DNA of 7,555 nucleotides from Spirochaetaceae bacterium (GTDB lineage Bacteria; Spirochaetota; Spirochaetia; Treponematales; Breznakiellaceae). The notes beneath the pieces were generated by a model. That model saw only the letters and a list, made by a program, of their open reading frames with translations, was not told where the DNA came from and did not search any database. Where the stretch lies: assembly GCA_031257995.1 (NCBI GenBank), contig JAIRNN010000155.1:1-7555 (forward strand), given 5' to 3'. Below, piece after piece: positions 1 to 5,988 of this stretch. The translations under genes were made by a program, and so were the position numbers. The first letter of the stretch is position 1. Every line of letters starts with the position of its first letter.

Positions 1-110
1 TAGAAAAAGACTGGGCAAATATGAAGCGTACTTTGCGTGACACCGCTGCTTTTTGCGATTTACTTCAGACTGCAATTTACAATTATTGGTGTTAGGTCTA
101 TTTAAGTGAA
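1..110. other. Left edge, no confirmed gene
   Basis: This AT-rich stretch precedes the leftward promoter at 116-144, so it is best read as the 5' leader of a leftward transcript whose gene starts outside the window. On the minus strand no ATG preceded by a Shine-Dalgarno sequence is visible; a GTG and a TTG open frames that run off the edge, but neither has support. On the plus strand one frame is open from the edge to a TAG at 93-95 (about 30 residues). It could be the tail of an upstream gene but has no recognisable motif. Confidence 0.3.
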
Positions 111-115
111 ACTAC

Positions 116-144
116 TATATACCACACCCGAAAAAACTTGTCAA
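116..144 (-). promoter_or_regulatory. Leftward sigma70-type promoter
   Basis: Read on the minus strand, a perfect TTGACA (144 to 139) is followed by a 17-nt spacer and TATATA (121 to 116). The -10 is preceded by TGG, giving an extended -10 (TGG-TATATA). Transcription should start near 109 and run out of the left edge. The sequence closely resembles the rightward promoter at 6166-6195: both read TTGACAA, then a T-run, then CG, then TGTGGTATA or TTGTGGTATA. Function is inferred from the match to consensus. Confidence 0.6.
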
Positions 145-186
145 GCGGGCGCCCCAAAAAAAACGTGAAAAAAGTTACAGGAACCG

Positions 187-278
187 TAAATCAACACGGA
201 TAGACGCGGATTCTTCATAGCGGGTCCCGCCGTGTTCGTCCGTTGCGTTCATCTGCAGTTAAACGTGTATCCAAGCCC
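187..278. repeat. Intergenic repeat tract upstream of apt
   Basis: The tract contains degenerate words of the CACGGAT / GCGGATT type, then their approximate complements (CCGTGTT, CGTCCG, GCGTTCATCTGC). AACACGG (193-199) can pair with CCGTGTT (230-236) around the palindrome GCGGG-T-CCCGC (220-230). It ends in a module, TCTGCAG-TTAAACGTG-N-ATCC (252-272), that recurs at 6137-6158 and, inverted, near 5832-5850. Repeats of this style are common in the intergenic DNA of some bacterial genomes. Here they lie just upstream of the apt promoter. Confidence 0.55.
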
Positions 279-296
279 GTGATGAAGGCGGGGCGG

Positions 297-325
297 TTGA
301 CACAGAGAAGGGTATCTGTTATGCT
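297..325 (+). promoter_or_regulatory. apt promoter
   Basis: A perfect TTGACA (297-302) is separated by 17 nt from TATGCT (320-325), which matches the TATAAT consensus at four of six positions. The predicted transcription start falls at about 331-333. That is at or after the first in-frame ATG (331) and immediately before the GGAGG at 333-337. The promoter therefore bears on which start codon apt uses. Confidence 0.6.
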
Positions 326-332
326 CTACTAT

Positions 333-345
333 GGAGGTTGTTGTG
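333..345 (+). promoter_or_regulatory. Shine-Dalgarno and GTG start of apt
   Basis: GGAGG at 333-337 is followed after 5 nt by an in-frame GTG at 343-345. The upstream ATG at 331 has no ribosome binding site at a normal distance and lies at the predicted transcript 5' end, so it could only be used as a leaderless start. GTG 343 is preferred. Confidence 0.55.
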
Positions 346-873
346 GCCGACATTGATTTGGATGATTATATACGGAAGGTGAAGGACTTTCCAAAGCCGG
401 GGATTCTTTTCTACGATGTAACCGGCATTCTCGCTGCGCCTGAGGCGTTTCGGTTCTGTATCGACAGGATGGTCGCGCTGTACAAGGACAAGAACATCGA
501 GGCGGTCGCGTCTATCGAGTCGCGGGGGTTTATTTTCGCGGCGGCTTTCGCGGACCGGCTGGGGATTCCGCAGATTCTCATCCGCAAGAAGGGGAAGTTG
601 CCGGGGAAGGTTATCCGTAAAGAGTACGCGCTCGAATACGGGACGAGCGAGATCGAGATTCAGGAGGTCGACATCCCCAAGGGGCGGCGGGTGTTGCTTG
701 CGGACGATCTTTTTGCCACCGGGGGGACGTTCCGGGCGGCTCACGACATTCTGGTGGAGGGCGGCGCGCTCGTGCCTGAGGTTTTCGGCGTGATCGGGCT
801 TCCCTTTCTGCATTATGACAAACAGTTGCCGGGGATTCCCGTTACAACGTTGATAAATTACAACAACGAATAG
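343..873 (+). CDS. apt: Adenine phosphoribosyltransferase
   Basis: This purine salvage enzyme of the cytoplasm converts adenine and PRPP to AMP and pyrophosphate. The product is 176 aa from GTG 343 (180 aa from ATG 331), normal for the family. In the numbering from 331, the N-terminal FPKPGILFYDVTGIL (about 20-34) matches the family's F-P-x-x-G-I-x-F-x-D-T region. IESRGFIF (62-69) is the adenine-side motif. The mobile loop RKKGKLPGKV lies at 85-94, followed by the Y-x-LEYGT segment (99-105). The PRPP-binding motif is VLLADDLFATGGT (121-133), with the paired aspartates and T-G-G-T. It has its own promoter at 297-325. The cupin gene starts 30 nt after the stop, so the two are probably co-transcribed. 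I see nothing truncated. The product call is firm; only the start codon is uncertain. Confidence 0.95.
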   Translation: MADIDLDDYIRKVKDFPKPGILFYDVTGILAAPEAFRFCIDRMVALYKDKNIEAVASIESRGFIFAAAFADRLGIPQILIRKKGKLPGKVIRKEYALEYGTSEIEIQEVDIPKGRRVLLADDLFATGGTFRAAHDILVEGGALVPEVFGVIGLPFLHYDKQLPGIPVTTLINYNNE

Positions 874-903
874 CGCGAGGGCGCGTTCACACGAGGAGTG
901 GGC

Positions 904-1248
904 ATGGTTATACAAAGAAAAAATATGCGGGTCGAGGTGAAGGCGCGTCTTCGTGAAGGGGAGGGTGCTGTTACGCTGACCCATCTCGTTCCGGCGGCGG
1001 CGCGGCGGCGCTGTGGTCTTTTTGCCGAGCTTTCGCTTGAACCGGGCGCATCGATCGGGTATCACGATCATCCGCAGGATGTCGAGTATTTTATCATTCA
1101 GCACGGAACGGGGCTGGTCAACGATAACGGGGCGGAGGTTCCCGTGCGGAAGGGGGATGTGGTGATTACCGGCAACGGCTCGTTTCACGGCATCAAAAAT
1201 ACAGGCCCCGGTACGCTTGACATGATCGCGGTGATTATGGACTTGTAA
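904..1248 (+). CDS. Small single-domain cupin protein
   Basis: The product is a 114-aa protein that is essentially one cupin barrel. Motif 1, G(X)5HXH(X)4E(X)6G, is intact: G48, H54, H56, E61, G68. Motif 2 follows as G84(X)5-G-X-G92(X)2-H95(X)3-N99, with glycine in place of the usual proline. H54, H56, E61 and H95 would bind a metal ion. The start is ATG 904 because GAGGAG (893-898) sits 5 nt upstream; a GTG at 898 is in frame but overlaps that site. No signal peptide or membrane segment is visible, so it should be cytoplasmic. It follows apt by 30 nt and probably shares its transcript. Small cupins of this kind include isomerases, dioxygenases and sugar or ligand binders, and the sequence alone does not show which. 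The substrate is unknown. Confidence 0.85.
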   Translation: MVIQRKNMRVEVKARLREGEGAVTLTHLVPAAARRRCGLFAELSLEPGASIGYHDHPQDVEYFIIQHGTGLVNDNGAEVPVRKGDVVITGNGSFHGIKNTGPGTLDMIAVIMDL

Positions 1249-1264
1249 CGCGCCCCTCAGGGTC

Positions 1265-1360
1265 CCCTACGGGGGAATGGATAATGGATAATTGAAAGGG
1301 ATAATGGATAATCGAAAGGGATAATGGTCATTTTCAATTATCCACTTTTCATTTTCAATT
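1265..1360. repeat. 96-bp nested inverted-repeat element
   Basis: The ends are CCCTACG (1265-1271) and its complement CGTAGGG (1354-1360). Inside, a 20-bp unit ATAATGGATAATTGAAAGGG (1281-1300) is repeated at 1301-1320 with one difference (ATCGAAAGGG), and a third copy begins at 1321 (ATAATGG). TGGATAATTGAAA (1285-1297) has a perfect 13-bp inverted copy at 1332-1344, and TTTTCAATT recurs at 1343-1350. The element could fold into a long hairpin. It looks like a small non-coding interspersed repeat, either a MITE-like remnant or a REP-like unit. No coding content is evident. Confidence 0.6.
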
Positions 1361-1527
1361 CCTCGTAGGGATGGGGGGGCGTTGCGGGGGGCCTCCCCCG
1401 CAGAGGGGGTAGCGGAGGACCAAACGGAGGGCGCGCTTGCAGAGCAAGCGTTTGCGGACGCGCCTTTAGGCGTGGACGTAGCGACCGGAGTGCGTGTCCG
1501 GAGCGAGGGGGAGACTTCCCCCACCTG
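1361..1527. repeat. GC-rich structured intergenic element
   Basis: This gene-free stretch is a chain of hairpins. GCGGGGG/CCCCCGC (1384-1390 with 1395-1401) is followed by CGCTTGC-AGA-GCAAGCG (1434-1450) and CGCC-TTTA-GGCG (1461-1472). A longer-range CGGAC/GTCCG pairing joins 1455-1459 to 1496-1500. GGGGGA/TTCCCCC closes the series at 1507-1522, just ahead of corA. I recognise no gene or known RNA family. It may be a dispersed repeat or the structured leader of the corA operon. The hairpin at 1507-1522 would sequester the purine-rich stretch in front of ATG 1528. Confidence 0.45.
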
Positions 1528-1554
1528 ATGTTTATAGTTGATAATGGAAGTACG

Positions 1555-2571
1555 ATGATAACGATACGGACGCAGGATGGCAACAACTTTACCGAGATTC
1601 CTCATTTCAAGCACGGATGCTGGGTAGACGCGCGCAATGTGACGGGGGAGGATCTGAAACGCCTTGAACAGGATTTTGGGGTGGAGGCCGAGCTGCTCAC
1701 CGATATTATGGACACGGACGAGCAGTCCCGTATCGAATACGAAGACGAGTATACGGCGCTGATCGTCCGGTTGCCGGTCTACGACGGATCGTACGAGATT
1801 TCCTGTTTTACCGTGCCGCTGGGGATCGTCATTTTTCCCGACAAGATCATCACGGTCTGTCAGCGGACATCCGAGGCGCTGGACGACATCTCGGCGAACC
1901 GTGTGCGGGGGCTCGTGTTTCGCAATACGAGTGCGTTTGTGCTGAATATGCTGGGCCGGGCGGCGTTCGCGTTTCTCAAATCGCTGAAAGAACTGAACAA
2001 AAACGCGAACATCATAGAACGGCAACTGCAAAAGTCGATACGGAACAACGAGTTGATTCAGCTTCTGTCGATTCAGAAGTCGCTGGTTTTTTTCACGACG
2101 AGTATCAAGACGAATGAGCTTCTGCTGGAAAAGTTAAAGAAGAGCCCGCTTATCCGGGGTAACGAGGAGGACGAGGAGTTGCTGGACGACGTGATGACGG
2201 AAAACGTGCAGGCGCTGGAGATGGCCAACATCTATTCGTCCATTCTTACCGGCACGATGGATGCCTTTGCCAGCGTCATCTCAAACAACATGAACATCGT
2301 GATGAAGCGGCTCGCCATCATCAACATCGTGCTGATGATCCCGACATTGATCTACAGTTTTTACGGGATGAATGTTCCGCTTCCCGGACAGCATTGGCCC
2401 TTCGCGGTTTTGGCGATCATCTTGGGGAGTCTGGTCATAGCGGGGCTGGGGGTCATCGTGCTTTCAATAGAAGGTTCCTATAAACAGATCAATCCTCCAC
2501 CGAAACACAAAAAACATTCAATACATCCAATACATCCAACACATCGAGGAAAATCAATTTATCATGTCTGA
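1555..2571 (+). CDS. corA: CorA-family divalent metal ion transporter
   Basis: This is an inner-membrane CorA/MIT-family protein, probably a Mg2+ (or Co2+/Ni2+) channel working as a pentamer. It is 338 aa from ATG 1555. That start has GGAAG (1546-1550) four nt upstream and gives the family-like N-terminus MITIRTQDG. An in-frame ATG at 1528 would add nine residues but sits right behind a strong hairpin. The large N-terminal cytoplasmic domain is followed by a long, charged helical region (about 145-255). Near the C-terminus come two membrane segments (about 253-271 and 281-303), with the signature YGMNV at 270-274 at the end of the first. The ending is odd: a tail of about 25 residues rich in His, Pro and Lys, encoded by a 9-bp repeat, replaces the usual short basic end. 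The stop overlaps the iorA start by 8 nt, so it should be translated as part of the corA-iorA-iorB-epmA block. Confidence 0.9.
   Translation: MITIRTQDGNNFTEIPHFKHGCWVDARNVTGEDLKRLEQDFGVEAELLTDIMDTDEQSRIEYEDEYTALIVRLPVYDGSYEISCFTVPLGIVIFPDKIITVCQRTSEALDDISANRVRGLVFRNTSAFVLNMLGRAAFAFLKSLKELNKNANIIERQLQKSIRNNELIQLLSIQKSLVFFTTSIKTNELLLEKLKKSPLIRGNEEDEELLDDVMTENVQALEMANIYSSILTGTMDAFASVISNNMNIVMKRLAIINIVLMIPTLIYSFYGMNVPLPGQHWPFAVLAIILGSLVIAGLGVIVLSIEGSYKQINPPPKHKKHSIHPIHPTHRGKSIYHV
2511..2546 (+). repeat. 9-bp tandem repeat inside corA 3' end
   Basis: There are four head-to-tail 9-bp units. AATACATCC occurs exactly twice (2520-2528 and 2529-2537), flanked by variants AAAACATTC (2511-2519) and AACACATCG (2538-2546). 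Because 9 bp is three codons, the repeat stays in frame and places a His codon every third residue in the CorA tail. The last unit runs directly into GAGGA (2546-2550), the only candidate ribosome binding site for iorA. Confidence 0.75.
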
Positions 2572-4276
2572 GATAGATAACGCAAATCAAAATTTTCAAA
2601 GCGCAGACGATGCGCCGCTCTTTTTGCTGGGCGACGAGGCGGCGGCTCTCGCCGCGATTCACGCGGGGCTTTCCGCCGCCTACGGGTATCCCGGAACGCC
2701 GTCCACGGAGATTCTGGAGTGGCTTATCGACCGTTACGAAAAAGGCGGCGGGGTACCGGCCCGCTGGTGTTCCAACGAGAAAACGGCGCTGGAAGGGGCT
2801 CTGGGCGTGTCCTTTGCCGGGAAACGGACGCTGGTAACGATGAAGCACGTGGGTCTCAATGTCGCCGCCGACCCTTACGTGAACAGCGCGTTGCTGGGTA
2901 TCAACGGCGGACTGGTACTCACCGTGGCCGATGATCCGGGGATGCACAGTTCTCAGGACGAGCAGGATTCCCGGTTTTACGCGGCGTTTGCCCGCGCTCC
3001 CTGTCTGGAACCCCGCAGCGCCCAGGAAGCCTACGATATGGCGCGGGAGGCGTTTGACGTGTCCGAGCGTTTTCATCTGCCGGTGATCCTCAGGCTTACC
3101 ACCCGGATCGCCCACGCCCGCGCCCGTGTTACGCCGCGTCCGCCCGTTCCGCAAAACGCGGCGCGAAAACCCGCGTCAAAGGCGGAATGGATCCTGCTTC
3201 CGGCAAACGCGCGGAACAACTACGCCGCCCTCATCGAAAAACAGAAGGACCTCGCTGCATGGTCGGAATGCCATCCGGCGAACATAATGGAAGACGGAGA
3301 GGGCGGCTCTGCTGCCATCACGGTTATCACATCGGGGCTGGGCGGAAACTACTACGAAGAAAACCGCGATGATTTTGCCGCGCAACGGGGCAAACCGCGC
3401 CGCCTCCACATCGGGACGTATCCTTTGCCTGTCGAAAAAATAAGACGAGTTTGTGCGGAGACCCGCGAGATTTTCGTGATCGAGGAGGGGCAGCCCTTTA
3501 TCGAAGAAAAACTCGCCGGTTTGCTTGACACGGGGAAGGTTATCCACGGGAAACTCGACGGCACATTGCCTTCGAGCGGCGAGCTTGACGCGGACATTGT
3601 TCGTAAGGGGCTGGGCCTTCCGCCGTTGCCTGTAGCCGGGCCCTTGGCCGGATTTACGGTTCCGGGCCGGCCTCCCCAGCTCTGTCAGGGCTGTCCGCAC
3701 ATCGACAGTTACACGGTGATCAAAGACTTTATTTCCGGCCTTGACCAGGCTGAATACGCGGTGAACGCCGACATCGGCTGTTATTCGTTAGGCGCGGCGG
3801 GGAAAATTGCCGTGCCGGAGAGCATCGTTTGTATGGGCGCATCGGTCGGTATGGCTCGCGGCGCGGCGGAAGCCGGGGTCAAGTACGCCATCGCCGTCAT
3901 CGGGGATTCGACCTTCCTCCATTCTGGCATCCCGTCTCTGATAGACGCCGTTGCCCACAACGCGCCGATGACGCTGGTGATCCTTGACAACACCATTGTC
4001 GCGATGACCGGCTGTCAGGAGCCCATTGTGCCCTCGGCCTCACTTAAAAACCTCATCTTGGGCACGGGCGTTGATTCTTCCCATCTGGTCTTTCTTCCGG
4101 CGCGGGCGGCGCAAAGGGAAGAAAACCTTGCGGCGTTCAGGCGGGAGATGGAGTACCGGGGTGTTTCAGTGGTGGTGTTTCAGCGCGAGTGTCTTGAAGC
4201 GGCGCGCAAACGGAAGAAAACAACGCCAAATACCGGCGGGAAAGGGCAGGGCAGCGGAGAGACGGAGCGCGTATGA
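2564..4276 (+). CDS. iorA: Indolepyruvate oxidoreductase, alpha (TPP) subunit
   Basis: This is the large thiamine-diphosphate subunit of an enzyme that oxidatively decarboxylates aryl pyruvates (indolepyruvate, phenylpyruvate) to aryl-acetyl-CoA, passing electrons to ferredoxin. The protein is 570 aa. The pyrimidine-binding domain carries GYPGTPSTEI (41-50), NEKTALEGALG (71-81) and DDPGMHSSQDEQDSR (123-137). A central domain spans about 250-350. The TPP domain has CQGCPH (374-379), DIGCYSLG (403-410), CMGASVGMARG (423-433), GDSTFLHSG (447-455) and LDNTIVAMTG (474-483), the GD...N thiamine and Mg2+ motif. Canonical IorA proteins are about 600-650 aa and end in a ferredoxin domain with two CxxCxxC clusters. 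Here the protein stops after RECLEAARKRKK with a Gly/Thr-rich tail and no such cysteines. It overlaps corA by 8 nt and iorB by 4 nt (ATGA). GAGGA (2546-2550) lies 13 nt before the start, which is long, so coupling to corA translation is likely. Confidence 0.93.
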   Translation: MSEIDNANQNFQSADDAPLFLLGDEAAALAAIHAGLSAAYGYPGTPSTEILEWLIDRYEKGGGVPARWCSNEKTALEGALGVSFAGKRTLVTMKHVGLNVAADPYVNSALLGINGGLVLTVADDPGMHSSQDEQDSRFYAAFARAPCLEPRSAQEAYDMAREAFDVSERFHLPVILRLTTRIAHARARVTPRPPVPQNAARKPASKAEWILLPANARNNYAALIEKQKDLAAWSECHPANIMEDGEGGSAAITVITSGLGGNYYEENRDDFAAQRGKPRRLHIGTYPLPVEKIRRVCAETREIFVIEEGQPFIEEKLAGLLDTGKVIHGKLDGTLPSSGELDADIVRKGLGLPPLPVAGPLAGFTVPGRPPQLCQGCPHIDSYTVIKDFISGLDQAEYAVNADIGCYSLGAAGKIAVPESIVCMGASVGMARGAAEAGVKYAIAVIGDSTFLHSGIPSLIDAVAHNAPMTLVILDNTIVAMTGCQEPIVPSASLKNLILGTGVDSSHLVFLPARAAQREENLAAFRREMEYRGVSVVVFQRECLEAARKRKKTTPNTGGKGQGSGETERV

Positions 4277-4830
4277 AAAAAGATATAATCTTGGCGGGAG
4301 TCGGAGGACAGGGCGTTCTCTCGATCGCGGCGGTTCTCGCGCGGGCGGCTTCGGCGGCGGGCTTGAATGTCCGCCAGTCCGAGGTTCACGGCATGGCCCA
4401 GCGGGGCGGGGCGGTGCTGTCCCATCTCCGTATCGCCGATTCGGGGATAGCCTCTGACCTCATCCCTCGCGGGAGGGCCGGACTCATCCTCTCGATGGAA
4501 CTGCTTGAAAGCCTTCGTTACACCCATTTTCTTGCCCCGGATGGCGCAATCGTTACCGCGAGCGAGACGATTGTCAACATCGAGAACTACCCCGGCAGGG
4601 AGGCGGTTGTTAGCGGGATCGGGCGTTTCCCCGCATCGCGCATCATTGAGGCATCCGCCCTTGCCAGGCAAGCAGGAAACCATCGCGCCGTCAACATGGT
4701 GATGGCCGGAGCCGCGTCCGGCTTCCTGCCGGAGATACCGCTTGCCGTCTTTGAAAGCGTCATACGGGAGATGTTTTCATCCCGCGCCCCCGAAGCAAAT
4801 GTCGAAGCCTTCCGCTTGGGAAGGGGATAA
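4273..4830 (+). CDS. iorB: Indolepyruvate oxidoreductase, beta subunit
   Basis: This is the small subunit of the aryl-pyruvate oxidoreductase, equivalent to the gamma domain of pyruvate:ferredoxin oxidoreductases, and it pairs with IorA in the cytoplasm. The product is 185 aa, close to the family's usual 190-200. The glycine-rich GVGGQG (9-14), SEVHGMAQRGG (36-46) and NMVMAG (141-146) are the typical conserved blocks. It contains no cysteine, so it carries no cluster of its own. The start ATG overlaps the iorA TGA as ATGA (4273-4276), with GGAG at 4264-4267 five nt upstream. This is a classic coupled arrangement supporting equal subunit amounts. The 3' end is followed at once, or overlapped, by the epmA-like gene. 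Confidence 0.93.
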   Translation: MKKDIILAGVGGQGVLSIAAVLARAASAAGLNVRQSEVHGMAQRGGAVLSHLRIADSGIASDLIPRGRAGLILSMELLESLRYTHFLAPDGAIVTASETIVNIENYPGREAVVSGIGRFPASRIIEASALARQAGNHRAVNMVMAGAASGFLPEIPLAVFESVIREMFSSRAPEANVEAFRLGRG

Positions 4831-5824
4831 AAAGGGGATAGCTCTGGACATCGAGCAGCATTATTTCCGTTCAAAGATTTTTGCCGCGATACGCGCGTTT
4901 TTTGACAAGGCGGGGTACATTGAGGTGGACACGCCGCTTCTGTCGCCGGACTTGATCCCCGAAAGCTGTCTCGAAGTGTTTCGCACGGAACGGCTTCTTC
5001 CCGTTGGCGGGAGCGGTTCGAGCGGAAAGGCGGGGGACTTGTATCTTGTGCCTTCCCCGGAAATTTATATGAAAAAGATTATCGCGGCGCATAAAAAAAG
5101 CATCTACCAGATTTGCAAATGTTTCCGCAACGGCGAAAGTGTCGGGCGTATTCACAACTACGAGTTCACGATGCTTGAGTATTACACGGTGGGCGCGGAT
5201 TATCTTGATTCCGTGCGGATTACCGAGAATCTGTTTGCGGCGTTGCTCCGGTTGCTGCCGGGACTTGGGCTGTCCGAGTCCGATGAGATACGGCCGCCGT
5301 TTACACGTATGACGGTGAACGAGGCGTTTATCGCCTACGCGGGCTTTGATTTGTACGAGGCGGCGGAAAGGGGAACGCTGTTTGACGAGGCGCGGAAAAG
5401 AGGGATACCGGCGCCTGAGGGGACGGGAACGGCGGTTCTCTACGACTTGCTCTTTGTACAGGAGGTGGAGCCGAGGCTGGGCAAGGATCGTCCGCTGGTT
5501 TTGACAGATTACCCGGCGTTTGTGCCGACACTGGCGCGGCTTGGCCCGGACGGGCGAACACGAGAGCGGTGGGAACTGTATATGCACGGGGTGGAGCTTG
5601 CCAACTGCTATTCTGAGGAGACGGACGGGACCGCCGTGAGACGGTTCTTCGAGGAGGAGGCAAAGGAAAAAGAACGCCGCGCCATCGTCCGCCACGCCGT
5701 TGACCACGACTACTGGAAGATGTTTTCACCCGAAAACGGGCATGGGTTCCCCGCGTGTTCTGGCGCCGCGATGGGGCTTGACCGCCTGTTGATGGTGCTT
5801 GCCGGGCGGAAGACTATCGGTTAG
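4799..5824 (+). CDS. epmA: EF-P lysyltransferase-like (EpmA/GenX)
   Basis: This is a class II aminoacyl-tRNA synthetase core without the anticodon-binding domain of LysRS, which is the hallmark of EpmA (PoxA/GenX, YjeA). In known cases EpmA attaches (R)-beta-lysine to a lysine of elongation factor P. The product is 341 aa from ATG 4799 (E. coli EpmA is about 325). In that numbering, PSPEIYMKK (about 86-94) matches the SPE region. Motif 2 is CFRN followed by GRIHNYEFTMLEYY (108-129). GVELAN plus EETD (264-276) lines the active site, and motif 3 is GAAMGLDRLLM (322-332). The start is uncertain. ATG 4799 lies inside iorB without a clear ribosome site, whereas AGGGG (4833-4837) is 6 nt before an in-frame CTG at 4844, which would give the natural N-terminus LDIEQHYFRSK. 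No efp or epmB is in the window, so the substrate cannot be confirmed. Confidence 0.85.
   Translation: MSKPSAWEGDKKGIALDIEQHYFRSKIFAAIRAFFDKAGYIEVDTPLLSPDLIPESCLEVFRTERLLPVGGSGSSGKAGDLYLVPSPEIYMKKIIAAHKKSIYQICKCFRNGESVGRIHNYEFTMLEYYTVGADYLDSVRITENLFAALLRLLPGLGLSESDEIRPPFTRMTVNEAFIAYAGFDLYEAAERGTLFDEARKRGIPAPEGTGTAVLYDLLFVQEVEPRLGKDRPLVLTDYPAFVPTLARLGPDGRTRERWELYMHGVELANCYSEETDGTAVRRFFEEEAKEKERRAIVRHAVDHDYWKMFSPENGHGFPACSGAAMGLDRLLMVLAGRKTIG
4832..4846 (+). promoter_or_regulatory. Possible ribosome site with CTG start
   Basis: AAGGGGATA occurs twice, at 4821-4829 (the end of iorB) and 4832-4840. The second copy places AGGGG 6 nt before CTG 4844, in frame with epmA. CTG starts are rare, so this is an alternative to ATG 4799. 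Family alignment favours a protein beginning near here. Confidence 0.3.
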
Positions 5825-5988
5825 GCGGGATCCCGTTTTAACTGCAGATAAAGAGGGTCGGCGGATTGCGCCGCCTATAACGATGCGGATTTTCGCGGGT
5901 AAAAAGGGGGAAGTCGCGGCTGCTTCGAATAGGAAGGAAAGGAAAAAAATTGGTAACTATTCAGTTGCATGGAAAGTCAGGAATAAAA
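5825..5988. other. Intergenic after epmA, weak hairpins
   Basis: Directly after the epmA stop is the palindrome CGGGATCCCG (5826-5835) followed by TTTTA; its stem is short, so it is at best a weak terminator. An inverted copy of the ATCTGCAGTTAAA module (the complement of 5836-5848) follows. GGCGG/CCGCC (5860-5864 with 5871-5875) forms another small hairpin. An open frame through here runs into the repeat at 5989 and shows no homology I recognise, so no gene is called. Confidence 0.4.

Noticed and set aside
319..1188. Long open frame on the minus strand opposite apt and the cupin
   Set aside because: It covers two well-identified genes, its product is rich in Arg/Pro/His with no recognisable domain, and it has no promoter or ribosome site; it is an artefact of GC-rich codon use.
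1275..1345. GATAAT and TTGAAA words that look like promoter parts before corA
   Set aside because: Spacing between the -35-like and -10-like words does not fit 16-19 nt, and the words are explained by the 20-bp repeat unit.
1267..2031. Minus-strand open frame across the repeat region and corA
   Set aside because: It starts inside corA on the opposite strand and runs through the inverted-repeat element; the product is compositionally odd and matches nothing I know.
4871..5707. Minus-strand open frame opposite epmA
   Set aside because: It lies wholly within a gene with clear synthetase motifs and shows none of its own.
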